Shown here: in pieces, positions 35,841-44,237 of the stretch
How positions within the stretch are numbered: the first letter of the stretch is position 1
Layout: the number at the start of each line of letters is the position of its first letter
NCBI GenBank assembly: GCA_024233785.1
Contig: JACKPD010000002.1
Span: 1-64,000, forward strand
From: Spirochaetales bacterium
GTDB lineage: Bacteria > Spirochaetota > Spirochaetia > CADAEX01
Reading direction: 5' to 3'
DNA: 64,000 nucleotides
Notes under the pieces: generated by a model
The model's database searches: none
What the model saw: the letters and a program-made list of their open reading frames with translations, nothing else
Told to the model about the DNA's origin: nothing
Position numbers and translations under genes: made by a program

Positions 35841-37241
35841 CTACCTTGACGCTGATAGTACAGTTGCAGGGTCTATCGGTTTCTGGTTGTGGTATATGGA
35901 GAAGTGCAGGTGCGGACCGGTGCTTCTGCCTGTATTTCCAAGCTCTCCGATAATCTGACCCTGTACTACATTTTCCCCTTCACGTACCCTGTATTTATCA
36001 AGATGCGCATATAATGACTGGTAATTGTCCTGGTGTTTTATAATAACGAATTTACCGTAAATTGAACTGTAGCTGCACATCAGCACTTTACCGTCAAGCG
36101 TTGCCCTTACCTTTGTCCCTGGATAGTTTGAAATGTCCATCCCGTAGTGCATCATTCTTCGCCCTGTAAAAGGGTCTTTTCTGTAGCCGTACGGTGAAGT
36201 AAGCCTGCCGCTTACAGGGTAAAGAAAAAGTTCTCCGAGGGCTTTTTTAAGATCAAAGCTGTTCATTTTTGCTCCCGGGATGAAGAGCTCCTGACCCGGC
36301 TTTATCAGATATGAATCAATATTGTTAATGTCAAGCAGCGAATTCAGTTCAACATTGAATTTCGCGGCTATTGATCCAAGTGAATCGCCCTTGGATACTT
36401 TATAAAAGAGGCCGGTTTTATCAGGAATTTTAATTGTTGTACCTGAATTTATTTTTCTGGCATTTTTAATGTTATTAAAGCTGATGATAGTTCCAAGATC
36501 TATATTGTATTTGTTTGCAATTGTTGAAAGACTTTCTCCGCTTACAATCCTGTGTTCACGTATTTTAAAACCCTTCAAGAGAGACAGGTCAACATTGCCG
36601 AAAGCTTTTGCATCTGCAGTGTCTTCTTTACTTAAAACCGCTTCCATCATTGAATCTACCCTGTTATCGCGCGGGAGATTTATTTCTGCGGGCGGGACGA
36701 ATGCTGATGAAGAAATACTGGCCGTAATAATAATTCCAAATATCAGAGCCGCCGTAAATGTATTGATAAAAACATTTCCGAAAGGAAAACGTCTGACTAT
36801 ATTGATGATTTGATTTTTAAAAATCCTGTTTTCTGAGGATTTATTAAATAATTTTGTTATATGATTTACAAACAGGGCCGGAAGTATCAGATATTGCCCT
36901 TTTACGGATTTTTTGAATATTCTTTTATCTGCGGTTTTATAGGAAGAAGAAAGCGGCTTGTATGAAAATTCCTTCGTTTTCCTGTTTACTGATTTTTTTT
37001 TGCCGGAAATCCCTGGAAAAATTTTCTGCCCTGCAGACATTAGTCCTGTGGACATTTGTCCTGTGGACTGCCGTCCTGTGGACTGCCCTTTAAGCATATC
37101 TTTTAAGCTGACCCTGTTCCCTAAGGAAAACTGTTCAGGCTTTCTGGTTAAAAGAGGCGAATAATATCCTGTTTTTGTCTTTTCTGAAGGCTTAATGTGC
37201 CTTTTATTGATTTTTTGTTTGAAGCTGAGTAAATTGTCCAT
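35841..37241 (-). CDS. LysM and M23 (LytM) peptidoglycan hydrolase
   Basis: A 466-residue envelope protein. A basic cytoplasmic N-terminus of about 150 residues, containing xxSTG pentapeptide repeats, precedes one membrane segment (TFTAALIFGIIITASISSSAFV). Outside are two LysM repeats (HRIVSGESLSTIANKYNI and YKVSKGDSLGSIAAKFNV) and an M23 domain with zinc ligands in HYGMDISNYPG and HLHF. It should bind and cut peptidoglycan cross-bridges, or act as an activator if inactive; the ligands seem intact. ATG 37241 is chosen because the longer frame to 37556 would overlap the divergent penicillin-binding protein gene. Confidence 0.88.
   Translation of the reverse strand: MDNLLSFKQKINKRHIKPSEKTKTGYYSPLLTRKPEQFSLGNRVSLKDMLKGQSTGRQSTGQMSTGLMSAGQKIFPGISGKKKSVNRKTKEFSYKPLSSSYKTADKRIFKKSVKGQYLILPALFVNHITKLFNKSSENRIFKNQIINIVRRFPFGNVFINTFTAALIFGIIITASISSSAFVPPAEINLPRDNRVDSMMEAVLSKEDTADAKAFGNVDLSLLKGFKIREHRIVSGESLSTIANKYNIDLGTIISFNNIKNARKINSGTTIKIPDKTGLFYKVSKGDSLGSIAAKFNVELNSLLDINNIDSYLIKPGQELFIPGAKMNSFDLKKALGELFLYPVSGRLTSPYGYRKDPFTGRRMMHYGMDISNYPGTKVRATLDGKVLMCSYSSIYGKFVIIKHQDNYQSLYAHLDKYRVREGENVVQGQIIGELGNTGRSTGPHLHFSIYHNQKPIDPATVLSASR
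37030..37089. repeat. Four tandem copies of a 15-bp repeat inside the LysM/M23 gene
   Basis: Four 15-base units based on CCTGTGGACATTTGT start at 37030, 37045, 37060 and 37075. On the coding (minus) strand they give GQSTG, RQSTG, QMSTG and LMSAG in the cytoplasmic N-terminal region. The first unit is the most diverged. Copy number could vary without shifting the frame. Confidence 0.85.
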
Positions 37242-37293
37242 AAATCTTAATATTATATCGACATTTAAAGAGTAACATATTAATATACATTTG

Positions 37294-39177
37294 ATGAAAA
37301 GCAGTACTTTAGAGCTCAGGAAGAAGATCTTTTTGATAGGAACAGTCCTGATTATTGTGTTGATCATAATCAGGTACATGAGCCTTATGCTTTTCAGCCC
37401 CGCAGGCGGGGATGATTCTGTTACGCACAAGCCGGTTGTGGAAAGGGGACCGATACTTGACAGAAACGGCAGAATACTTGCCATACAGACAAGACTGTAT
37501 TCGGTTACAGCCTGGATACCAAGTATAAAGGATGTAGGAAAAACAGCATCTATCATATCAGAAGTGCTTGAAATTGATAAAAATCAGCTTATTCAGGATA
37601 TCTCATCCCGCTCGCGGTTCATGTACATAAAAAGAAAAATTTCCAACAGCGATGCGGAGAATTTAAGGGGTTACATCGACAAAGGAGATCTTCCCGGTAT
37701 AGGTCTTGAACCTGAATACGGCAGGAGCTATCCGGAAAAAGAGCTTGCATCCCACCTTATAGGTTATACCGGAACAGACAATACCGGACTTGAAGGGATT
37801 GAATACACATACAACAGCATTCTCTCCCCCCCGTCGACACAGTCTATTGGAAACAGCAGGGATATCTACGGTAATCAGGTATTTCTTACTATAGATATAA
37901 ATATCCAGAATTTTGCCCATCAGGCAGCTCTTGAAGCCTGGGAAAAATATAATCCCGATTCAGTCATGATGATCGCCGCAGAGGCCCGGACTGGAGATAT
38001 ACTTGCCTATGTTTCAATCCCTGAAGTTGATCTTAATAATTTTTCCGCGTCGCAGGCCGGTGACAGGATCAACCGGCCTGTAGCGAATGCCTATGAACCG
38101 GGTTCTGTTTTCAAGATATTCAGTATAGCTTCTTTTCTCCAGCTTGGAGGGATTGATGAACAGAGCGAGTTCTACTGCAACGGATTTTTTGAGATAAATA
38201 CTGAAGGGACAAACCCTGTGAAAATCAAATGTCTTGGAAATCACGGGGCCGTTACCCCTGAAACTATCCTTAAATATTCATGCAACGCGGGAGCGGCATA
38301 TGCTTCCCTTACAGTCTCTGATGAAAGTTTTTACCGGATGCTTAAACTTTTTGATTTCGGCGAACGGACCGGGGTTCTCCTTCCCGGCGAGACTGTCGGA
38401 TTATTAAGGGAAGACAGGCTCTGGTCTATCAGGTCAAAACCGACAATTTCATTCGGGCAGGAAATATCCGTCTCTGCAATGCAGATAGTCAAGGCTGCCT
38501 CTGTATTTGCCAACGAAGGCGTAATGCTTCAGCCGCATATTGTGAGCAAGGTTGTTGAGCACGATGGTAAGGTTGTTGATAAATCTGTAAGAGAACCGAT
38601 CAGGCAGGTAATTTCACCTGAAACTGCGTCCTCTGTACTGCATATGATGACCACTGTCGCTGATGCGGACGGAGGGACAGGGAGACGGGCTGCCGTTGAC
38701 GGGATAACAATGGCAGTAAAAACAGGGACAGCCCAGAAACTTGATAAACAAACCGGAAAATATTCTGAAAATGAGTTTATATCATCCTGCCTCGCCGTAT
38801 TTCCTGCCGAGGACCCGCAGATCATAGTATATAACGTAATTGAGAACCCGAAAAAGGTCAGCTACTACGGCGGTGTGATCGCGGCCCCTCTTGTCGGGGA
38901 TCTCTCTGATAAAATAGTATCGTATCTTGGAATACCAAGGACCGGGGACATGGTAATCAACCATCCGGGTAAAATCACCATAAAACAGAAACCCCCGCTT
39001 ACACTTGAAGATAAGGTTCCTGATTTTACAGGAATGTCGAAAAGGGAACTGCTCCCTCTCCTTAAAGACAACAGGGTAAAGGTTTTAATTACAGGCGACG
39101 GATGGGTAAGGAATCAGAATCCGCCTCCGGGAACAGATGTTGTAGACGGACTTAATATCAGACTTGAGCTTGAATAA
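37294..39177 (+). CDS. Class B penicillin-binding protein (FtsI/SpoVD-like) with PASTA domain
   Basis: A 627-residue transpeptidase that forms peptidoglycan cross-links outside the inner membrane. It has one N-terminal membrane segment (about 9-32), a dimerisation domain starting VERGPILDRNGRILA, and catalytic motifs SVFK (Ser about 271), SCN and KTGTAQK. Residues about 565-627 form a single C-terminal PASTA domain (VPDFTGMSKRELLPLL), which SpoVD-type proteins and some FtsI proteins have. ATG 37294 is preferred to the TTG just before it. It is divergent from the LysM/M23 hydrolase over 52 bases, so synthesis and cleavage genes may be co-regulated. Confidence 0.9.
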   Translation: MKSSTLELRKKIFLIGTVLIIVLIIIRYMSLMLFSPAGGDDSVTHKPVVERGPILDRNGRILAIQTRLYSVTAWIPSIKDVGKTASIISEVLEIDKNQLIQDISSRSRFMYIKRKISNSDAENLRGYIDKGDLPGIGLEPEYGRSYPEKELASHLIGYTGTDNTGLEGIEYTYNSILSPPSTQSIGNSRDIYGNQVFLTIDINIQNFAHQAALEAWEKYNPDSVMMIAAEARTGDILAYVSIPEVDLNNFSASQAGDRINRPVANAYEPGSVFKIFSIASFLQLGGIDEQSEFYCNGFFEINTEGTNPVKIKCLGNHGAVTPETILKYSCNAGAAYASLTVSDESFYRMLKLFDFGERTGVLLPGETVGLLREDRLWSIRSKPTISFGQEISVSAMQIVKAASVFANEGVMLQPHIVSKVVEHDGKVVDKSVREPIRQVISPETASSVLHMMTTVADADGGTGRRAAVDGITMAVKTGTAQKLDKQTGKYSENEFISSCLAVFPAEDPQIIVYNVIENPKKVSYYGGVIAAPLVGDLSDKIVSYLGIPRTGDMVINHPGKITIKQKPPLTLEDKVPDFTGMSKRELLPLLKDNRVKVLITGDGWVRNQNPPPGTDVVDGLNIRLELE

Positions 39178-39189
39178 ATCGGAAAACTG

Positions 39190-41037
39190 ATGGAAATTGC
39201 AGAAAAAAATTACCGGCTCCTTAAAGAAAAGCTGAATATTGACCTGAATATACTCAACTTCAGGGATGATATGGTTGTTGAGAAATCTTCAAAAGGGGAG
39301 CCTACTGTCAGAATAGGGGCCATCTATATCCACAGCAGGCATGACCCTGCAGGTGAAGCCCGGAAGATCATAACATCAGCTATGGAAGAAGGTTTTGACT
39401 GCTGGGTTTTCGGAGGGATGGGCCTCGGTTATCATCTTGAAACATTTCTTGAGCTCAACAAAGATGCAAAGGCTGTAATAGTAGAGCCTGAACTTTCTTT
39501 TTTATCTGCCGCGGCAAAATACCGTTCCCTGGAAAAAATAATAAATTCAGACAGGGTGTATTTCGTCCTCGGCCCAGAGCCGGATGCGGTTTCCCCCTGC
39601 CTTAATTCACTGCAGTGCGAAAAAATAAAATATTTTCAGATAAGGTCTGAATATGAACTTTCTCCCGGTTTTTTCGAAGAGTCTAAAAAAGCGGTTGCGC
39701 GCTATGTATCAAGAAAGGAAATAAACAACAATACATTGAAAAGATTCGGGAAAATCTGGGTAAAGAACCTCTGTGATAATCTTGCCGAATTTACTGTATC
39801 ACCAGGCCTTGTTCACCTTAAGGAATTGTTTAAATCCATCCCTTCCCTGATTCTTGCCGGGGGGCCGGGCCTTGATTCTGTATTGCCATTTCTCGGGGAA
39901 CTTAAGAAAAAATATCTTGTGATTGCTGTTGATACATCATTCAGGGCCTGCCTGTCGTACGGCGTGATGCCGGATATCCTTATTGTTGTCGATCCCCAGT
40001 ACTGGAACTCACGGCATCTTGACAGGTGCGGAAGCAAAGGGACAGTGCTTGTCTCAGAGCCTTCAACCTACAGCAGGATATTCAGAAATTTCGGCGATTA
40101 TAAATTCTTTGCCGGCTCTGTTTTCCCTCTCGGGCGCTATTTCGAAAGTACTACATTCGAAAGGGGAAAAATAGGCGCGGGAGGCTCAGTTTCAACCAGC
40201 GCCTGGGACCTTGCAAGGCAGACAGGGTGCAGTGAGGCGCTTTTCGCCGGGCTTGACCTTGGCTACCCTGGCAAACGGACCCACTTTAAGGGCAGTTTTT
40301 TTGAAGAAAGGGCCCACACCTTATCCGGCAGGCTCCGTCCTGCCGCAGACATGGATTTTTCTCTTATAACAGATGCTTCACTGATTGAAACAGAAAGCTC
40401 CTCCGGCGGTACGGTTTTCACAGACAGGAGGCTGATAATATACAGGCAGTGGTTTGAAGAGCAGCTGCTTATACATGATTTCAGGACTTTGAACCTCTCT
40501 TCTGACGGCGTGCTTATAAAGGGGATGAAGAAAGCGGCCCTGCAGGATGCACTTGATAAACCTGATATCAGGGATGAAATAGACGGCAGGCTGGGAAAAA
40601 TAAAAGCATTTTCAGAAAGTTACAGGGCTTCCAGAGGAAATGACTATATAGATAAAACACTTGAAAACATCAGGGAACTGCTTGAATCCTTTAAAACCCT
40701 TAAAAAGTCCGCGCTTAAAGGAAAAAGCGCGGCAAGAACCCTTCTTGTTAAGTATGGAAACAGTACCGGTTTCAAAGACAGGCATAAGAAAGAGATGCAG
40801 AAGCTTTTTACTGCACTTGATGAGGCGGATATGGAGGTTCTTGCCGGAGGCGGAAAAAGCATTGCCGGGTTTCTTCTTCAGGATGTAATCAGAACCATAA
40901 CAGGGGATGCCGGATCAAAAGACTTTGACTCAGTAATAGGAAAATCACTTAAAATTTATACAGAACTTGAGCAGTCTTCTGTAATCCATATCTCTAACCT
41001 TAAAAACAGCCTTAAAGCGCTTGAAAAATTAAAATAA
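39190..41037 (+). CDS. DUF115 / Maf-type motility accessory protein (6-hydroxymethylpterin pyrophosphokinase-like domain)
   Basis: A 615-residue cytoplasmic protein. The central domain (about 215-400) has AGGPGLDSVLPFL, DTSFRACLSYGVMPDILIVVDPQYWN and LDLGYPGKRTH, which is the DUF115/MptE-like fold shared with Maf proteins that add pseudaminic or legionaminic sugars to flagellin. The remaining segments are helical. A flagellin glycosyltransferase role is plausible for a spirochaete but not shown. It follows the penicillin-binding protein gene by 12 bases and so is likely co-transcribed. Confidence 0.8.
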   Translation: MEIAEKNYRLLKEKLNIDLNILNFRDDMVVEKSSKGEPTVRIGAIYIHSRHDPAGEARKIITSAMEEGFDCWVFGGMGLGYHLETFLELNKDAKAVIVEPELSFLSAAAKYRSLEKIINSDRVYFVLGPEPDAVSPCLNSLQCEKIKYFQIRSEYELSPGFFEESKKAVARYVSRKEINNNTLKRFGKIWVKNLCDNLAEFTVSPGLVHLKELFKSIPSLILAGGPGLDSVLPFLGELKKKYLVIAVDTSFRACLSYGVMPDILIVVDPQYWNSRHLDRCGSKGTVLVSEPSTYSRIFRNFGDYKFFAGSVFPLGRYFESTTFERGKIGAGGSVSTSAWDLARQTGCSEALFAGLDLGYPGKRTHFKGSFFEERAHTLSGRLRPAADMDFSLITDASLIETESSSGGTVFTDRRLIIYRQWFEEQLLIHDFRTLNLSSDGVLIKGMKKAALQDALDKPDIRDEIDGRLGKIKAFSESYRASRGNDYIDKTLENIRELLESFKTLKKSALKGKSAARTLLVKYGNSTGFKDRHKKEMQKLFTALDEADMEVLAGGGKSIAGFLLQDVIRTITGDAGSKDFDSVIGKSLKIYTELEQSSVIHISNLKNSLKALEKLK

Positions 41038-41184
41038 GGGCAGGAAATATTCTGCTTAAAATCCCGGTAATAAAATTTTCTACCCGCGGGCCTGACTCCT
41101 GAAAATCTAAAAGAACATTAAAGGGACCCTCCATTTAGACCGAAAATAATACTGAGGGTTGCTTAATTAATTGGTCCTCAAATT

Positions 41185-41224
41185 ACGGTATGCAATACTG
41201 ACGTCCAGGCATACCGTTTTTTTT
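41185..41224 (+). terminator. Rho-independent terminator in the 41 kb intergenic region
   Basis: Arms ACGGTATGC and GCATACCGT pair perfectly (9 bases) around a 15-base loop and run into eight T. It is 148 bases beyond the DUF115 stop. In between, GGACC (from about 41127) can pair with GGTCC, or ACCCTC with GAGGGT, so alternative structures exist, but no gene is visible. Confidence 0.88.
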
Positions 41225-41326
41225 TGCCCCAGGCTTAAATATTTCTTCTGCCTTCCTGAATGATTTTATGTCTGCAACCCCCCCTGTCAATAATATTTTC
41301 AAATAAAAATAATTATGAAATATTTC

Positions 41327-41378
41327 TTGCGTAAAATATAAAATCGATGTAATATGATTATGTGCAAATCAGTTTGCA
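41327..41378 (+). promoter_or_regulatory. Putative promoter with palindromic operator before the HAD gene
   Basis: TTGCGT (41327-41332) and TAATAT (41350-41355) are 17 bases apart. A perfect palindrome, TGCAAATCAGTTTGCA (41363-41378), starts at the predicted transcription start. It has 6-base arms and a 4-base centre, so differs in spacing from LacI-family sites. Its placement suggests repression. The remaining bases of this 410-base gap hold no recognisable gene. Confidence 0.5.
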
Positions 41379-41447
41379 AAAAAAAATAATTATGAAGATT
41401 TTTATGCAGACTTATCATGGCAAAATTTATACCGGAAAGGTGAGTTA

Positions 41448-42179
41448 ATGAAGAATACTATTGAAGCAATACTTTTTGATGTCGGCAATACACTCCGTAT
41501 AGTCGTAAAAGATGCAGAATTTATGGCAGCAGCAAAAAAAGAGCTCGCTGATCTGCTTGGAACAGGCATGACTCCGGACCAGTTCTTTGATCATCTCGAA
41601 GAAAGGTACAAAGTCCTTAGAAAACAGGCCAAAGAGAAACTTATTGAAGCTTCCGAAAAGGAGATGTGGACCCGCTGGATGCTTCCTGATTACCCTTATG
41701 AAAAAATTGCCCCCCTGTCGGGAAAATTAACCCGCCTGTGGAGGGATTGCGACGGCCGCAGGATCCCAAGGCCTGATGTGACGCCTGTTGTGCTTGAACT
41801 GCACAAGCGGGGGTATAAACTGGGTATTATAGCCAATACTATTACAGAATCTGAAATACCTGATTGGCTTGAGGCAGATAAGCTTACAGAATACTTTAAT
41901 CCTGTCATTCTTTCATCAAAGGTCGGTATAAGAAAGCCCAACCCGGAAATATACCTGGAAGCTGCCCGGCAAATAGGTTCTGAGCCTCAGAACTGTGTTT
42001 ATATCGGAGATAATCCTGTCCGGGATGTTGAAGGGGCGCAGGCTGCCGGCTATGGCATGATGATCCTTATCCATGAACCTGACACACTGAAAAAAGAGCC
42101 GCCCAATGGTGTATTTAAAGCGGACCACACAATTTATGAATTATCCGGGCTGCTGGATATTTTTCTTCCCAGATCATGA
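41448..42179 (+). CDS. HAD-superfamily hydrolase
   Basis: A 243-residue HAD protein: FDVGNT (Asp11), then IIANTI (motif II), KVGIRKPNPEIY (motif III Lys), and YIGDNPVRDVEGA (motif IV acids). The second Asp of the usual DxDxT is Gly13, as in some phosphatases that keep activity; chemistry could be altered. A helical cap lies between motifs I and II. The substrate is unknown. AAGGTGAG precedes the ATG. It is followed 210 bases later by a three-gene ABC transporter, separated by its own promoter-like region. Confidence 0.85.
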   Translation: MKNTIEAILFDVGNTLRIVVKDAEFMAAAKKELADLLGTGMTPDQFFDHLEERYKVLRKQAKEKLIEASEKEMWTRWMLPDYPYEKIAPLSGKLTRLWRDCDGRRIPRPDVTPVVLELHKRGYKLGIIANTITESEIPDWLEADKLTEYFNPVILSSKVGIRKPNPEIYLEAARQIGSEPQNCVYIGDNPVRDVEGAQAAGYGMMILIHEPDTLKKEPPNGVFKADHTIYELSGLLDIFLPRS

Positions 42180-42318
42180 TGTTTAAAAGATGAAAATAAC
42201 GGTTCCGGGCTTAGCCCCTGTTAAATTTTACGGATTTTCTGATGAAATTAAAGGGGAATTGAATAAGGAAGTATTTATGTCTATTTTTTTACAAAAAGTA
42301 AATGAAATGAAAGAATAC

Positions 42319-42365
42319 TTGCGTTTTATAAATTATAATGTATTATCATAATAATAATCATTAGA
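42319..42365 (+). promoter_or_regulatory. Putative promoter and Fur-like box before the first ABC transporter
   Basis: TTGCGT (42319-42324) and TATTAT (42341-42346) are 16 bases apart. Directly after, 42347-42365 (CATAATAATAATCATTAGA) matches the classical 19-base Fur consensus GATAATGATAATCATTATC at 15 positions and would cover the transcription start. The region is very A+T-rich, which raises the risk of a chance match. Confidence 0.45.
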
Positions 42366-42389
42366 CAAATGAATATCAGGAGTTAATTA

Positions 42390-44225
42390 ATGACTGTTAC
42401 TACAATCCCTAAAGTTCCGCTGCCCCTGCTTAATAAGGCCAGGTTAAGACGGTTTTTCCGCTGGCTTAAATCTCCGCAGGTAATTCTCTCCCTAATCATG
42501 CTTGCGGTTATGTTCTATATGGTTATCATCCCGCTATACCGGATGCTGATTACAACCATTACATTCTCGGAGAATGATCTGCGCTACGCACCTGGCGCTG
42601 TGGTCGGGCAGTTTACTCTTTTCCACTGGCTTAGAATGCTTACCAGTAAAATAGCTGTGATCATGACTTTTCAGCCGCTTCTTCATTCGCTGACAATCTC
42701 CTTCGGCGCAACTACGCTTGCCTTTGTCATCGGCGGTACCATGGCCTGGATGGTTGTGCGGACTGATATGCCGGGAAGAAAAATCATAAATATCCTGGCG
42801 GTAGTTCCATATATCATGCCGTCGTGGACAATAGCCATGGCCTGGAAAGTACTGTTCAACAACGGTACTGCAGGGGGAGTTCCCGGAGTTCTGATGTTCC
42901 TGACCGGTACTGCCCCACCTGACTGGATAGCTTTCGGGCCCCTTCCTATCATTATCAGCAGCGCTCTGCACTACTATACGTTCTATTTCCTTTTTGTATC
43001 AGCGGCGCTGATGTCAATTGACTCAAGCCTTGAAGAGGCAGCTGAGCTTGCGGGAGCCAGCCGCGGCCGTATACTGCGGAAAATCACATTTCCTCTTGTT
43101 ATCCCCGCATTACTCTCCGGATTTATAATGACTTTCTCCAAAACCATGGGAACATTCGGCGGACCAAACGTACTTGGTGTTCCGGTAAGTTACTATACAA
43201 TGTCGACTATGCTCCGCTCAAACACAACTGTGCTTGCTTTTGGAGATGCGTTTGTTCTGGCAATAATTCTTATCCTCTTCTCCATGACAACAGTAACTGT
43301 TAACCAGAAGATAGTAGGAACAAGGAAAAGCTATGAAACCATCGGCGGACGGGGTTTTATGGCCCAGAAAACAAAACTGAGAGAAAGTAAATATATCCTG
43401 ACCGCAATTACAGTTACTTTTCAGATAATTATTGCTGTACTGCCTCTTCTTCTGCTGATTATGAGTACTTTAATGCTCCGTTCAGGCAGCTATAGTTTTG
43501 ATAACCTGAGTCTTGTCCACTGGATCGGTGAGAGCAATGTAAATATCAACAGCGGTGAGCCGGGTGTACTTTTAAATCCTGCTATCTGGAAAGGAGCATG
43601 GAATTCAATCAAACTGGCATTGTATACAGCCTTTTTCACAGCACTGCTTGGAGTAATCCTCGGCTATGCTATAGTAAAGGGCAGAGGAACAAAGCTGGGG
43701 AAAATAGTGGAACAGCTCGCTTTTGTTCCCTATGTTATCCCTGGTATCGCTTTCGGCGCTGTATATATCTCTATGTTCACAAAATCTGTCGGTCCCATTC
43801 CGCCGCTTTACGGAACTTTCCTGCTGCTGGTTATTGTTTCTGTTGCAAAGCATATTCCATACTCCTCCCGTTCAGGTGTATCAGCAATGCTTCAGGTCGG
43901 ACGGGAACTGGAGGAAGCTGCGGCAGTCGCCGGTGCCAATGCGTGGAGGCGGTTCTGGCGTATAATTTTCCCTCTTACCAGCGCAGGTTTTGTTTCCGGA
44001 TTTCTTTTAACCTTTATAACAACAATGCGCGAATTGTCCCTTATAATTCTGCTGGTAACTCCGAGTACCGCAGTCCTTGCCAGCATGACTATGCGCTATA
44101 TTGAAAATGGAAATGAACAGCAGGCCAATGCTGTTATCATATTACTTATTACCATCGTCCTGATTGGTAACTTTATCATCAGCCGCTTCCGCGGCGGCAG
44201 TCTAAAAAAAGGTCTTGGAGCATAA
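42390..44225 (+). CDS. ABC transporter permease, fused double domain, Fe3+/phosphonate-type
   Basis: A 611-residue inner-membrane protein with about twelve helices forming two permease domains fused in one chain, like FbpB, AfuB or PhnV-type proteins. Each half has an EAA loop that contacts the ATPase: EEAAELAGASRGRILRKITF (about 210-230) and EEAAAVAGANAWRRFWRIIF (about 510-530). It works with the ATPase 12 bases downstream and the binding protein after that. The substrate may be iron(III), thiamine, 2-aminoethylphosphonate or a sugar phosphate; sequence by eye does not decide. Confidence 0.87.
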   Translation: MTVTTIPKVPLPLLNKARLRRFFRWLKSPQVILSLIMLAVMFYMVIIPLYRMLITTITFSENDLRYAPGAVVGQFTLFHWLRMLTSKIAVIMTFQPLLHSLTISFGATTLAFVIGGTMAWMVVRTDMPGRKIINILAVVPYIMPSWTIAMAWKVLFNNGTAGGVPGVLMFLTGTAPPDWIAFGPLPIIISSALHYYTFYFLFVSAALMSIDSSLEEAAELAGASRGRILRKITFPLVIPALLSGFIMTFSKTMGTFGGPNVLGVPVSYYTMSTMLRSNTTVLAFGDAFVLAIILILFSMTTVTVNQKIVGTRKSYETIGGRGFMAQKTKLRESKYILTAITVTFQIIIAVLPLLLLIMSTLMLRSGSYSFDNLSLVHWIGESNVNINSGEPGVLLNPAIWKGAWNSIKLALYTAFFTALLGVILGYAIVKGRGTKLGKIVEQLAFVPYVIPGIAFGAVYISMFTKSVGPIPPLYGTFLLLVIVSVAKHIPYSSRSGVSAMLQVGRELEEAAAVAGANAWRRFWRIIFPLTSAGFVSGFLLTFITTMRELSLIILLVTPSTAVLASMTMRYIENGNEQQANAVIILLITIVLIGNFIISRFRGGSLKKGLGA

Positions 44226-44237
44226 GGAGTAGATATC

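Noticed and set aside
37242..37556. Longer N-terminus for the LysM/M23 protein starting at 37556
   Set aside because: It lies over the divergent penicillin-binding protein gene and has no known domain.
41038..41447. Riboswitch or small protein in the 410-base gap
   Set aside because: No conserved aptamer pattern and no ORF with a ribosome-binding site were seen; only a terminator and a promoter are supported.
43598..44104. 168-residue frame inside the first permease gene
   Set aside because: It is in another frame of a well-supported permease, rich in Cys/Ser, with no domain.
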